From Dactylis glomerata (lineage: Eukaryota > Streptophyta > Magnoliopsida > Poales > Poaceae), in NCBI GenBank assembly GCA_007115705.1, contig QXEO01000413.1, positions 1,054,001-1,118,000 on the forward strand: a stretch of DNA of 64,000 nt, in the 5' to 3' direction. Below are positions 10,833 through 23,994 of this stretch, one piece after another. Positions within the stretch are counted from its first letter, which is position 1. Each line of letters begins with the position of its first letter. The translations under genes and the position numbers were made by a program. The notes under the pieces were generated by a model. The model was not told where the DNA came from, did no database searches, and worked only from the letters and a program-made list of their open reading frames with translations.

Positions 10833-12504
10833 TGCTGAACCCTTGTAGATGTGGAGCAGACTGTCCTTGTGCGTGGTGAATATCCAGCCCGTTGGGAACC
10901 CCAAGAGGAAGGTATGATGAGTATAGCAGCTAGTTTTCCCTCAGTTAAGAAACCAAGGTTTAATATCGGTCAGGAGAGGAGAGACAATGACGACTGAAGG
11001 TGATGCGGACTGGCTTAGTAACACTCCAACAAGGGCGCCGTTTAACGATACTTGTTGACTCGTCTTCGGCCAGTAGCAATGCGGAACCTGCACACACACA
11101 AACAAATACTTTGTCCCCAACTTGCGATGAGGTTGTCAATCTCACCGGTTTGCTTGAAACAAAGGTTATGAGCGTATCGAGTGGAAAACAATATAGTATG
11201 CGAGTAAAGTAAACAGTACGAGTAAAGTAAACAGGTGATAGCAATATGATGGAAATAGGACCGGGGTCCATAGTTCACTAGTGGTGTCTCTCCATAGATA
11301 AAATAACACATGCTGGGTGAACAAATTATAGTTGGGCAATTGATAGAATAAAGATAACGTGATATGTCAAGAAGATCACTATGAGATTTACTCTGGGCAT
11401 TACAACAAAATACATAGACCGCCATCCAACTGCATCTATGACTAATAATCCACTCCCGGGGATATCAATCCGAACACCCTAGAAGTATTAAGTTGCGAAC
11501 AACAGATAATTGCATTAAGCAAAGTGTGTAATGTAAACAAAGCATATGCCCTTGAGCATATGAATGTTGTTTTCTCCCTAGTAGCAACAGCACATCTACC
11601 ACCTTAGAGGTTTCTGTCACTCCCCCAGGTGAAATAGAGGCATGAACCCACTATCGAGCATAAATACCCCCTCTTGGAGTCACTAGCAACTACTCGGCCA
11701 AGATAGCTACTAACAACGGAGAGCATGCAAGATCATAAACAACATAGAGATAACAAAAGATATAATTCAGTACAGCAACTTAATCATAAACACCAATATT
11801 CATCGGATCCCAACAAACCAAACATGTAGAATTACATAACGGTGATCTCAATCATGTATGGCAGCTCATGAGATCTAAACATGAAGCACATAGTGGAGAA
11901 CACAACCATCTAGCTACTGCTATGGACCCATAGTCCAAGGTAGACTACTCACTCATCGCTCCGGAGGCAAGCATGGCGATGAAGAAGACCTCCGGTGGTG
12001 ATTCCCCTCTCCGGCAGGGTGCCGGGAAGAGGTTCTGGACCCTCCCAATCTTCGGGTCGACGGCGGCGGCGGATCGCGATGTGTTCAGGAAATCTGATCG
12101 GGAACTTAGGTTTTTCTCGTCGGGGGGTCTTTATAGGCGAAGGGGCGTTGTCAGAGGAGGGGCCAGGCGGCCACACACGGGGGTGGCGCGGGCCAGGGGC
12201 TGGCCGCGCCACCTGTGCGTGTGGGCCCCTGGTCCCTCGCCTCCTACTCTCCTTCGGATCTCTGGAAGCTTCCGGGTAAAATAAGACTTCAGGAACTTGT
12301 TTCGTCCAATTCCGAGAATATTTCCTATGTATCACTCTGGAACACAAAAATAGCAGAAAACAGGAAACTGGCACTGTGACACTTCGTTAATAGGTTAGTT
12401 CCGGAAAATGCATAAAATGCCACTAAGTGTAACGAAACAATAGGCAAATGGTGTAAAAACAAGCATGGAGCATCAAAAATTATAGATACGTTTGAGACGT
12501 ATCA
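10833..12504 (-). repeat. Element A 5' LTR
   Basis: 1672 bp, TG...CA, pairing with 4313-5985. On the minus strand a TATA box (TATAAAG, 12129-12135) lies upstream of the GC-rich R/U5 segment. It is flanked at 12505-12509 by the TSD GTTAG. Confidence 0.92.
12129..12135 (-). promoter_or_regulatory. TATA box of element A 5' LTR
   Basis: CCTATAAAGACCCC on the minus strand, at the same place in all LTRs of this family (also 22677, 26392, 30233, 35563, 37158 and 42838 on plus). Confidence 0.7.
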
Positions 12505-13698
12505 GTTAGTATAAAACCTAATATGATAAGCAGATATCATCCTAAAACCAAGTGTGGAGTAGAAGTCCAACTTGAGAATATCTCACTCAGGACATACCCA
12601 TATTATAGAAGACACATGGGAAACCTTGATCTGTGAATAAGTTTCCATTGAGTGAGTCATATGGATATAGGTTGAGCAGATCCTAAGCCTTGACCTAGAA
12701 ACTTAGTTAGTCCATAGATCCTTTGTTGCATTGATCACATCTTAGAGGGAACACTATTTCCTTGATGAGTGTGATAGCATTCTATCCAATTCCATAACCT
12801 CTTATCATGTATGTGGACCTCAGATAAAGAGATCTTCATTGTAAAAGAGGGGTAGTTTATATTTTCAAGTTAAGTATTTAGAAAATAATTAATGCCATTG
12901 GTATAACTCCATATAACAATTCCATGACATTGAGTGGCATAGTAGTGTTAAGCATAAAATCATGTCCTTTCATACAAGTTCAAGTTATTGGTTCTACATA
13001 AGCACTGCAATAATTTATTCAAATCTAGGAAGTATAACTAAAGCTTCAAATGTGTGGTAGTTAAAATATATGCACATTAAGACTCATATTCAAGTCTTAC
13101 ATGTGTCAATGCCATATAAAAATCCTTTGAAAACAATATAACGAACTAGTAAGGTGCTAGTTGTATTTTACAATAATTCTTGAATTCAAAACCTAGCAAA
13201 GTATTTCAAATATTCCACAAAAGCTAATTGGAAATATCTCTTCTCAAGGTTCACAAGAAAACACCAATGATGTGTATATTATCATATGTGCAAGTGCACA
13301 TATAAAATTTATCTAATATTAAGTGATAGAATAGTAGTGTCATATCCATATCTGTTAAGAAATTTCAAACTCAAGATACTGCAAAGGAATAGCTAGTTCA
13401 AAACCTGCAAAATAAAATAGCAAACTTGTATTAGAAATAGCAAAATAGAAAACAGGAAATAAAATAAAAGAAATAAATTAGAAAAAAGAGAGAGAAACAC
13501 TAACCTGGCCGCAGCCCAGCCGTCGTAGCGCGTCAAGCCGGCCCAATACCCCAGCTCCGCAGCCCAGCCCCGATACCGCTTCGAGCCATCGTCATCTTCA
13601 ACCTCGAGCAGGCAAATAGCTCGGTGGAGCTCTGCCTGATGTTCGATCCACCGCCACCTCCTGGACGCGGGAGATGAAGGCCGCCGCCCCTGGTCGGC

Positions 13699-13707
13699 TA
13701 TAAAAAA
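13699..13707 (+). promoter_or_regulatory. Predicted TATA box of the F LTR promoter
   Basis: TATAAAAAA sits downstream of a GC-rich block and about 45-60 bp before a CT-rich initiator-like tract (CTCTCTCTCTCT), the layout of a plant RNA polymerase II promoter. It would start F transcription inside the LTR. Confidence 0.5.
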
Positions 13708-14993
13708 ACTTCCCGCCACCGAGGAAACCCTAGGCCACCATTCCTTCTCTCTCTCTCTCTCGAGTTCTTGCAGATTACCGAAACCCTAGCTCCGGACATG
13801 TTCCGTCGCCATCGTTCGAGGCCACCCGAGGTCCCGCCGTGTTGCCCCAACGCTCCGCCTAGACTCCTAGGATCTCCTGGAGGGTTGAATCGAGGAGGGA
13901 AGGTTTCAATCGCCCGGAATCCGCCATTCCTCTTTGCAGTACTTCGCCGGAATCGGCAAAGCCGAGATCAATTCCGGCAGCAATCCTCGACTCCGACCAC
14001 TTCTGGAGTATCTCGGTGAGCTACTGATCCTCCTGGAACCATGCTATCTCCTTCTAACATCATGTACCGAGCCCGCTACATGCGCCACCATCCGCCATCA
14101 TTCGGCCATGTCGCCGGCGGTTCTCCGACGACCATTTAGTAGCAGCGACACTACCAGTAGCTTCACGTTGCTCTTCTAGTTCGAATTCACACAACTACAT
14201 GTCCTAATTCGCAATGAAACATCGGATTTCAAATTCATCTGTGAGCTCCTCCATTGCTAACGTCATCCTGTGCCTAGTCAGCAGGTTTGACCTGAGTCAA
14301 TGCTCATGTGGCATGTGACCTGGTTGATGACCCCACCAATCAGTGGCAGTGGCTAGGGTAGTAGTCGGTGTAAAAAGTCTCTATCTAGTAATTGTATTGC
14401 AGAAATTATTAGAAACTTCACAAGTTCATACCAAATTCATTTTTAATCAGAACAACACAAATGATATATCAAAATGTTCAGAAAAACATAATCTATCTAT
14501 TTATATTATAATATGGTATAATTATGTGAAATAATTTTGAATTAAATTTGAAAACTTGATTAAGTAGTGTTTGAACTTTGAATTTAAATTCAACTAGAAT
14601 AATTTAAACAGAATTTTCAAATACCAAATAAAACTTTGACAATTTCGACAAAGTTAATTTCAATTAATATTCCATTATTTCAAAAATGTAAATCATATAC
14701 TTTACTATTAGAATTTCAAACCCTAAAATGATTTTTCCCAAATAAATTTAAAATAGTAAAATTTGGAGAAATCATAAACTTGAATAAGAAGTATTTCCTA
14801 ACTCTAATATTTCTATTTCAACAATTGTTTCATGGTGATAAAATCTAAAACCCATTTAAAAACCTTTAAATCACTTAAAATTTGGATTCCACCCTGAAAA
14901 TCTAGGAACAGAAATATTAGGCTTTCTAAATTATTGTTAGATTCTAATAGAACCCTACATTGGACTTTCGATTCAAGAACATCTTAAGTGATA

Positions 14994-15850
14994 TGTTCTT
15001 CAAAAGTGATTCTTTTGAAGTACATATAACTTAAGTTCTACCACTACTTCTTAGTACTAAAACAAATAACTACCCTGATAAGCTAGCCTTGTTATGCATT
15101 CTAAATCCACCATGATTGGTTAGATTTGATGATCTATTTTCATATGGTATACCTTAGTCAACTAACTATTTGCAACACCTTTGTTACAACTTTAAAACTG
15201 TTATCTTCCTGACATCACCTAATCACCATCACCTTAAGTATTACAAATATGTCCCTTAAGTATTGTGTTCTTTAAAAGTAATTCTTTTTAGAACATATCA
15301 AATAAGCTTCACACTAATTCCTATGTCCTAAATTAAGTACTGACCTGTGCATGTTAAGAGTATTAACAACTCTAGAATCAACTATGATTTGTTTCCTTCA
15401 ACACTACTTGTTCATGACTTACTAATTGAGTGTGAACCATAATTATGCTTCACTAAAACTCTTCCAATGTTGATTAAACTTTAACTGGTTTCTTTGTTAT
15501 GATCCACCTAATAACTACTCCCTGAGTAATGGCCAGTTATGCTAAATCCTACAACACTAAACCTTGTGTGTAGTGCTTCTAATCAATATTAAACATGTTC
15601 TTCAAATGTTATTCTTTCAAGAGACATTCAAAGTACATAACAAACTCTTCCATTTAGCTCCAACATAAATAACTATATTTGTGTCTTAAGATTGTTGTCA
15701 ACCCTAAGTTTAACTAGGTATTCTCATCAAATAAGAATTACTTCCACTTTGCTTGTCCCTAACCAACTACTTGTTTGCTAAAAATATGATACCACTTAAA
15801 AGTGTTACTTTCAAGTTTTCACTCATTGCTATAATAGTCTTTTGCAATAA
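14994..15850 (+). repeat. Degenerate ~300-bp subrepeats inside the F LTR
   Basis: A motif like TGTTCTTCAAAAGTGATTCT recurs near 14994, 15265 and 15597 with similar but diverged downstream sequence. This suggests three ancient tandem copies of about 270-330 bp that help explain the very long LTR. Confidence 0.4.
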
Positions 15851-17515
15851 CTCTTGTATGAAGCTTTATCCTATTACTTTAAAAGTTTGTCAGTCAATCT
15901 AAAATCCTTAACAACCTTGTTGTGGAGTGAATCTAAAAGTGCAACTCAGTATAAAGAAGTCATCACAACTTTTTATACGAAACCATTGGGGGTTAGGATA
16001 CGCTTAGAGCGATGCATAGCATATGATTTGCATATCATGTTGCAGTTCTTTTAACATCATCTTTACTAGATGATGGTGCTATTTCAGTATCTGGATTTCC
16101 TACGTATCAAAGACCTTAACTTGCATAATCTTGCAGTCAAAAAGGCAAGTTTATCTTGCTCATATCTCTTGGTTGCACTGATTTTGAAACTTCTTGCAAA
16201 GTGTTGACTTCAAACTCTAACATTTCAAAAAGGATGGAAAACCTATTTTCATAAGAAATATGACTAGTGGTTATCGACCAGTGGTGATAACCTAGGAGGG
16301 CTGGCAGGTGGAACCATGGTAAGATTGTGGTGGTGGAGGTTCCACTTGCACGGGAAAGTAAACCTAGGACTAACTACCAATGCCACAGTTATTCTTGTCC
16401 CGTAAAAACCGTGTCGTCCAAGAGACTTGGAATGGGACAGGAAAGTCAGCTGTATCTTCTCTCGTTCGCATGTCAACGGACACTCAGCTACCGTTCGCCG
16501 TATATCTTGCGAGAATACGTGCACATGGGTGGGACCCCTTAGTGCCCACGACCACTGGTGTCTATGATGGTCCGCAAGGGGCGCCTAGGTACTTCATTGT
16601 TGGGGGTGAATATCAGGGGCATAACCTGCTATGCGTGAATTGGGTGGGCATGCGTTGTGCGGAGAAGGCAGTGATTGGCTTGGATCAATGACTGGGCCCC
16701 ACACCAAGGAAGTGTGGACGGGAAAGATCGCCCGGTTGTGTAACAAGGCTTTGATCTCTTTTGGAAGGACACACCTCTGCAGAGTGTAAAAGGATGTGAC
16801 ATGTTACCCCTTGTTCCGGGAAGGAGCTGTGAATGCCGCAGGAAAGGTGCTCTCAAGGCACTAATACCCTGTGTTGGCTGTTGGGCATAGTTTTCATAAG
16901 TAAAAGCAATCTTTCAAGAAACTTTGATAAAACCTTGCATTGGCCTACGACTCTTTTGGGTCCATGGCTTTAGTTAGTGCATATCACACAACTTCTTTCT
17001 AAAGAAACTTGCTGGGTAACGCTCGTTACTCCCCCCAATCTCTTAAACCCTTGCTAGACTATGAAGAGTTAGATGGAAGGCAACCCAAGGAGGCAACCTC
17101 AAGACATTGAAGATGAAGATGAAGCATTCTACCAATGTCATGATTATCAGCGGAGCCTACAATTGTGTGAAGCTTGGAGAAAAACTAGAATAGGGTTAGA
17201 AAGGAACCAGTTTCCTATTCCTAGAACCTAAGTAGCTAGGATATTTCTCTAGCTAACCAACTGCATTAGTTGTAGTTTAGTTTAGTCTTCCTTGTTTCTT
17301 TCTCGTTTGTAGTCGCCGGGACTAAACCTCTACCTATTGAGGAGGTTCTGAAGATCTTCTGTATGCTGAAAATTGTAATCCTACAGACATACCGTGGACC
17401 TGCGATGTTTCTGTTGTACCACTCTGATGGATGTAATACTAGTGAGACGGTGTTTTATTAGTGTTATGTCAATGACTTGCATACTACACATGCAGTGGTA
17501 TGCCGGGTCACCACA

Positions 17516-18622
17516 CTATGGGTCCATAGCAGTAGCTAGATTGTTGTCTTCTCCACCATGCGCTTCATGTTTAGATCTCGTGAGCTGCCTTACATGATTG
17601 AGATCACCGTTATGTAATTCTACATGTTGTGTTTGTTGGGATCCGATGAATATTGGTGTTATGATTCAGTTGATGTGCTGAATATTATCTTATGTTATCT
17701 CTATGTTGTTTATGATCTTGCATGCTCTCCGTTGTTAGTAGCTATCTTGGCCGAGTTGATACTAGTGACTCCAAGAGGGGGTATTTATGCTCGATAGTTG
17801 GGTTCATGCCTCTATTTAATCTGGGGGAGTGACAGAAACCTCTAAGGTTGTAGATATGCTGTTGCCACTAGGGAGAAAACAACATTCATATGTCCAAGGG
17901 CATATGCTTTGTTTACATTACACACTTTGCTTAATGCAGTTATCTGTTGTTCGCAACTTAATACTTGTGGAGTTCTCAGATTGATTCGCCACAAGTGGAT
18001 TATTAGTCATAGATGCAGTTGGATGGCGGTCTATGTATCTTGTTGTAATGCCCAGAGTAAATCTCATAGTGATCCTCTCGACATATGCACGTTGTCTTTA
18101 TTCTATCAATTGCCCAACTGTAATTTGTTTACCCAGCATGTGTTATTTTATCTTATGGAGAGACACCACTAGTGAACTGTGGACCCCGGTCCTATTTCCT
18201 TTATATTGCTATCACCTGTTTACTTTACTCACACTGTTTACTTTACTCGCATATTACTATTGCTTTCCACTTGATACGCTCATTCCTTTGTTTACAGCAA
18301 ACCGGTGAGATTGACAACCTCATTATAAGTTGGGAACAAAGTACTTGGTTGTGTTATGTGCAGATTCCACGTTGCAGCTGGCAAAGCAAAGCACTGGATG
18401 AGGCACCCGATAAATTGTCTGGAGCTATCGCGAAGCTAGTAAACATCACCTTCTAGAGTATTGGCTTTTTCCTACTGGATTGACATACCTTGGTTTCGTA
18501 CTGAGGGAAAACTTGCTGATGTACTCATCAAACCTTCTCTTGGGGTTTCCAACTGGCCTGTCATTTACTTCATCAACTACACGCCAACAAGTTCTCTGGC
18601 ACTATTAAACACCGCATCATCA
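17516..18622 (+). repeat. Element B 5' LTR, right part
   Basis: It matches 22880-23994 and ends ...ACCGCATCATCA. The left part was separated by the insertion of F. Confidence 0.88.
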
Positions 18623-18632
18623 AGAAGTTTTC

Positions 18633-18650
18633 TGGCGCCGTTGCTAGGGA
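18633..18650 (+). promoter_or_regulatory. Primer binding site of B (tRNA-Asp type)
   Basis: TGGCGCCGTTGCTAGGGA, with two changes from the family consensus near its 3' end, lies 10 nt after the LTR end. Confidence 0.82.
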
Positions 18651-18802
18651 AAAAGAAGACTTCTGCAAGGGGAGTTTCGCACGCACATCCTTTACTTTGT
18701 TTTAAGTTTTGCTTTTACTTTATTTTTACTTGCTTCATTTTATCAAAAACACAAAAAAATTAGTTTCCTTTATAGTTGTTACTTTATTACTTTTAGTTCA
18801 TT

Positions 18803-19395
18803 ATGTTGTTCCCTAAGTACGTTTTGGAGGACCTCTCAGTAGGTAGTGGTTCTATTATTGGGAAAAGTAACATCGAGGAGTTCTTTAATTATATTAGCAT
18901 GCATAAAGATGTTGAGGAAAAGTCTTTGGCTGAGCTTGCTCCTAGTTATGAAGTTGCTTCTGCTTATTTAGTTCACATGTTGGAAGCTAGGTTTGCTAGC
19001 CTTAATCCTTTTATGCAACATATGTTTTTAAGCTTCATGAAATTGAGGACCCCGAAAAGAAAGCTTTTATCTTGGAAACTTTGTGTAGAGAATTTAGAGA
19101 TGTTGTCATTGAAGCTAGGAAAGTTTTTAAGAGATTTAATAAGCTTGGCTCGCCTGTAGAGGTTGTTGGTACACCCAATGAAGATTCTAGAGTGCCAATA
19201 CCTTGTAAACTTGTAGGAATTCATGATGCTTTGGAAAAGAATTTTACTTGGATTTGTCCTGAAAATCTTTTTGATGAAAGTAGTGTACCAAAGCGTGATT
19301 ACAAGGGATACTCAAAAACTCATTTGGACAGAATTCATTTATTTGTTGAAAAGACTCCTACAATTGATCTTAATGCCTCTTTTGATATTACTTGA
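18803..19395 (+). pseudogene. Frameshifted copy of the 197-codon unknown ORF
   Basis: The ATG at 18803 opens a frame starting MLFPKYV, nearly 90% identical to the D protein over the first ~74 residues. A single-base deletion near 19030-19045 shifts the frame. The downstream part (from about 19085, with ARKVF...FNKLGSP and SSVPKRD) continues in the next frame to the family C-terminus ending FDIT. Read straight through, it stops at 19159 as a 118-residue product. No function is known; see the D copy. Confidence 0.78.
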
Positions 19396-19408
19396 TTCGC
19401 ACTTTCTG

Positions 19409-19457
19409 CGCCTAGCTCAAAGGCGTTAAAGAAAAGTACTCTTGGGAGATAACCCAA
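19409..19457 (+). other. Tandem RNA hairpins after the stop codon (B)
   Basis: Hairpin 1 at 19409-19425 (CGCCT/AGGCG) and hairpin 2 at 19442-19457 (TTGGG/CCCAA) are the same as in A, D and E. Confidence 0.58.
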
Positions 19458-22305
19458 TGTTTTACTTTCAGTTCTTTTTCTTTTATTTGAGTCTTGGAAG
19501 TTATTACTACTGTAATGACCTCTCCTTATCATTTTTATTTCATTTTTGTGCCAAGAGAAGCCTCTAAATTGAGTGAGGTAAGATTTGGGGATGTTGCTGT
19601 CCTGAAACAGTTTTTGGTGCAGCACCGTAAAAATTCGTGAAAATTCTCAGTATATCTTTTGGACCTGCGATTTCTTGTGCATATGCCCCTAGTTATATCC
19701 AAACTTTCATTAGTTTAACACTTTTTTTGAGCAACAGAAAACCCTCTAAAAATTCGACCTTTGTCAGCTGTTCTGTTTTGACAGATTTCTGCCAATATTT
19801 GTGTTTGCCGCTCGATCGCTTTCTTTTTTAGTTCTTTTGATCACGGAACTTTTGGGGAAGTTGCTACAGTAGTATATGCTTTATATGTGGTGGTTTTGAG
19901 TTGAAACCAGAAGCAAAAAAGGGGTTGATTCATTGTTATGCTTACAGTAATGTTGCTAATAGAATTGTGTTGAGTTTTGTATGAAGGAAGTTTTCAAGTG
20001 TAGGGATTGGAGAATGATGAGATGAGTTGAAGAATGGACAAAAGCTCAAACTTGGGGATGCCCATGCATTCCAAGAAATATCCAAGAAGTACAAGCGTCA
20101 AAGCTTGGGGATGCCCCCGAGGCACCCCTTCTTCATCGGCAAAAATCAGGTCACCTTTCAACACACTATATTTTTATTGCTTCATGCACTATGCGTTTTT
20201 CTTGGAGCGTCAGTTGTTTTAGTTTTCAGTTTTCTTTAGTTTTGTTTGCTGCAATAAATGGTTGGACCCCAACAAATTTCTTTTGGAGAAGTTTCCTTGC
20301 TTTTCATTTGCCAAGAACACTCCGTTTTGTACTCTTATTGTTTCAACGAGTGTTCTCTTTTTCTGCTACTGCGTTTAGTTTTCATTTTTTACCTTGATTT
20401 GTGTTCATATCTTGTTATATCTTTGCATCAAGTTGTATTTTGACCTCTGGTCCATGTTGGTATTCATCAAAAGAGTTGTTTTAAAAAGGTTCGAATGATG
20501 TTGGAAAAGAGAAAAAGCTCTATGCAAAAAAGTGGTACAAGAAGGAGCTTGTGTAGACTGTGGCCTAGGCTTTTGCATGTCGTGCTTGATGTCTTTTTGA
20601 TAGTATGCTTAGTGGTTTTGCTGTAGCATGACTTGTCTCAAATGACTGAGATTGCTTAATGAGCCTTTGAAAAAATCATGCGTTGTTTTAATTATTTGGA
20701 AGCATTATTTTGGTTTTCTCCTTGTTGCTTTATTTGGGTTGACTTGGCGCATGCTCACACATGTTTGACTCATACAAAGTCACCATTGCCTCTATGATCA
20801 TTTAGTTTTTGACTTTTGATGCCATCTTATGCTTCTTTTAATGTCGCTTTGTTGCTCTACATGATTATGGCCGTTATTGCTCTCTTAGTTGGTCGCTTCC
20901 AGTCTTTTTCTAGCCCTCATTTTGTACTGAGTATGAGCTCTACTCGTGCATCCAACTCCTAAAAACCAAGTTGTTCCATTGTGTCCACCATACATACCTA
21001 TTAGCAATTTGCTATTCCAAAGTACATTTGACTTGCTTTTATCTATCCTTCAAATTAAACTCTTTTTGGTGTTATGCGAAAATTGGTCAGTAAAGCTCTC
21101 ATGAACTTGATGGCACACTTTACTTTTCTCATTCTAAAATTTGACATTGCGGCTCTCTTATATTGAGTTGTTATGCTTGCAAGTTGTAAGTTGGAAATTA
21201 GCCTAGCCATGCCGTCATGGGGCAAGCTTTCAACATTGCACTTCTTATTTGAGTTGATATCGTGATCTTTTGTTTATGGATACTCGTGATGTGAAATAAG
21301 TTGGGAACCTTGCGAGATCATGGAGTTTTTATATGTGTTAGGGAAACGCCTGGGCCGCTAATCTAAGCCATGCATCATTCATGGTGGAAATTTACAGCAT
21401 GCCCATAGTGGACATTCGACGACGCATCTCAAAATAAAAAGCTATACCAATGGTAAATAAAAGAGATGTCGAGGTGTTCATTGTCTGTTTGTCTTGTCAT
21501 TTTGATGTGGGCTTATTCCATGTCATCGGGAAGGAGGTACCCCATTGGCGGTTCTCGATGATACACATATATTTACAATGACAAGAGCTTGCTTGGGACT
21601 CTAGGTCGAGTAGCATGAGGTTTGGGTATTCGTACTTCACGGGACGCGAGGTTTTCAACTTATGATTTGTCAAGCATATGCTTCATAATTGTACTTGCAT
21701 TAACTTTAACCATTCAAGATGCCTATGATGGGGGCAATGAGAGCTCAAAGCTAGTAAGTACCATAATTTTTGAAGGTTTATAAAACTCGCAATCACTGCT
21801 TCCCTCCGCGAAGGGCCTTTCTTTTACTTTTATGTTGAGTCACCACCGTCTAAGAGAGCATAGTTGTCATTCTGAGTATAATGTGCATTGTCCCAAAGTT
21901 TTCATTGATTGATTCATGATGTTGGTTTCACTTGTTCTCAAATTATTTGTATCTAGTCGCCCTCTTAAACTTGAAGGTGTCCTATGCATTTATGTTTTGC
22001 TCTCTCATGAAGGACAAGCTGAAAACCATTTGTATGTTTTTCCATATGATTTGAACACACGTTTGACTTTCATTATTTCATTTTCATGATCTTTTGTTTG
22101 TGTTCTTTTTCATGTTATAACATGGTTGCTAAGTTTCTTCTATCAAGATTATATCTTTCATGCCCATGTTTTAAGTTCTTTTGATCCCAGCGCACAACGC
22201 TTATATATGTGGTCAAGATTGTGTAGGTGCATGTCACCTCAAAAATTATTTCTTTTGTTATCACTTACCTACTCGAGGACGAGAAGGAGTTAAGCTTGGG
22301 GATGC
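19458..22305 (+). other. Element B 3' non-coding module (beta cassette)
   Basis: This is 2.85 kb without a gene. It contains purine-tract-like motifs at 20050-20063 and 20101-20114, the beta cassette (about 20991-21790) and the true polypurine tract AAGCTTGGGGATGC (22292-22305). It is collinear with C, D and E. Confidence 0.75.
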
Positions 22306-23994
22306 TGATACGTCTCAAACGTATCTATAATTTTTGATGCTCCATGCTTGTTTTTACACCATTTGCTTAGTGTTTCGTTACACTTCGTGGCGTTTTTATG
22401 CATTTTCCGGAACTAACCTATTAACGAGATGCCACAGTGCCAGTTTCCTATTTTCTGCTGTTTTTGTGTTTCAAAAAAGTTACACACGAAATATTCTCGG
22501 AATTGGACGAAACAAAAGCCGAACATCCAGAAATTTACTGAAGCTTCCAGAGAACCGAAGAGGAGACGGAAAGGAGCCAGGAGGCGGCCTCACCACCAGG
22601 GGGCGCGGCCCAGGGCCTAGCCGTGCCGCCCTATGGTGAGGGCCCCCTGGTCCACTTCTGACGCTGCCCCTTCGCCTATAAAGACCCCCCGACGGGAAAA
22701 ACCTAAAGACCCGATCACTTTTCCAGAAACATATCGCGATCCGCCGCCGTCATCGACCTGAGATCGGGACGGTCCAGAAGCTCTTCCCGATACCCTACCG
22801 AAGAGGGGAATCACCACCGGAGGTCTTCTTCATTGCCATGCTTGCCTCCGGTGCGATGAGTGAGTAGTCTACCTTGGACTATGAGTCCATAGCAGTAGCT
22901 AGTTGGTTGTCTTCTCCACCATGTGCTTCATGTTTAGATCTCGTGAGCTGCCTTACATGATCGAGATCACCGTTATGTAATTCTACATGTTGTGTTTGTT
23001 GGGATCCGATGAATATTGGTGTTATGATTGAGTTGATGTGCTGAATATTATCTTATGTTATCTCTATGTTGTTTATGATCTTGCATGCTCTCCGTTGTTA
23101 GTAGCTATCTTGGCCGAGTAGATACTAGTGACTCCAAGAGGGGGTATTTATGCTCGATAGTTGGGTTCATGCCTCTATTTAATCCGGGGGAGTGACAGAA
23201 ACCTCTAAGGTTGTAGATGTGCTGTTGCCACTAGGGAGAAAACAACATTCATATGTCCAAGGGCATATGCTTTGTTTACATTACACACTTTGCTTAATGC
23301 AGTTATCTGTTGTTCGCAACTTAATACTTGTGGAGTTCTCGGATTGATTCGCCACAAGTGGATTATTAGTAATAGATGCAGTTGGATGGCGGTCTATGTA
23401 TCTTGTTGTAATGCCCAGAGTAAATCTCATAGTGATCCTCTCGACATATGCACATTGTCTTTATTCTATCAATTGCCCAACTGTAATTTATTTACCCAGC
23501 ATGTGTTATTTTATCTTATGGAGAGACACCACTAGTGAACTGTGGACCCCGGTCCTATTTCCTTTATATTGCTATCACATGTTTACTTTACTCGCACTGT
23601 TTACTTTACTCGCATATTACTATTGCTTTCCACTCGATACGCTCATTCCTTTGTTTACAGCAACCGGTGAGATTGACAACCTCATCGTAAGTTGGGAACA
23701 AAGTACTTGGTTGTGTTGTGTGCATGTTCCGCATTGTAGCTGGCAAAGCAAAGCACTGGACGACGCACCCTATAAATTGTCCAGAGCTGTCGCGAAGCTA
23801 GCAAGCATCACCTTCTAGAGTATTGGCTTTTTCCTACTGCATTGACATACCTTGGTTTCGTACTGAGGGAAAACTTGATGCTGTACTCATCAAACCTTCT
23901 CTTGGGGTTTCCAACTGGCCGGTCATTTACTTCATCAACTACACGCCAACAAGTTCTCTGGCACTATTCAACACCGCGCCATCAATGTACTCAT
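22306..23994 (+). repeat. Element B 3' LTR
   Basis: 1689 bp from TGATACGTCTCAAACGTATC to ...CGCGCCATCA. The TATA box is at 22677-22683. It is followed by ATGTA (23995-23999), presumably its target duplication; the partner lies outside the window. Confidence 0.9.

Larger units (their letters stand above)
4313..12504 (-). mobile_element. Element A: Athila-lineage Ty3/gypsy element, gag-protease only
   Basis: A complete 8.19-kb element lies on the minus strand. It has two LTRs of 1672-1673 bp (TG...CA), TSD GTTAG, a primer site complementary to the tRNA-Asp 3' end, a Gag ORF and an in-frame protease, then 2.6 kb of non-coding 3' region. There is no reverse transcriptase, RNase H or integrase, so it is non-autonomous. 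I counted about 26 LTR differences (about 1.5%), suggesting a young insertion of roughly 0.6 million years. It sits in the 3' LTR of F. Confidence 0.92.
12510..17515 (+). repeat. Element F 3' LTR, right part
   Basis: This continues the LTR interrupted at 4312, for a total of about 5832 bp. The last 747 bp match the window start, and it ends ...CACCACA at 17515 where B's LTR resumes. It is AT-rich in the middle with a GC-rich promoter block near 13500-14170. Small ORFs there (13393-13719 minus, 13768-14019 plus, 16380-16691 plus) carry no recognisable domain. It holds no gene I can support. Confidence 0.85.
17516..23994 (+). mobile_element. Element B: non-autonomous element with 197-codon-type ORF (broken)
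   Basis: B is a plus-strand element of the A/D/E family. The first ~560 bp of its 5' LTR are displaced beyond the left window edge by F, which inserted here (expected TSD CTATG at 17516-17520). Its internal region has the primer site, a frameshifted copy of the ORF found intact in D, the two hairpins and the 3' module with beta cassette. The LTRs differ by about 40 of 1107 bases (about 3.6%), older than F within it. The 3' flank is C's internal region. Confidence 0.87.

Noticed and set aside
13768..14179. GC-rich frames downstream of the F LTR promoter
   Set aside because: They look like 5' leader sequence; short, overlapping in several frames and without similarity to a known protein.
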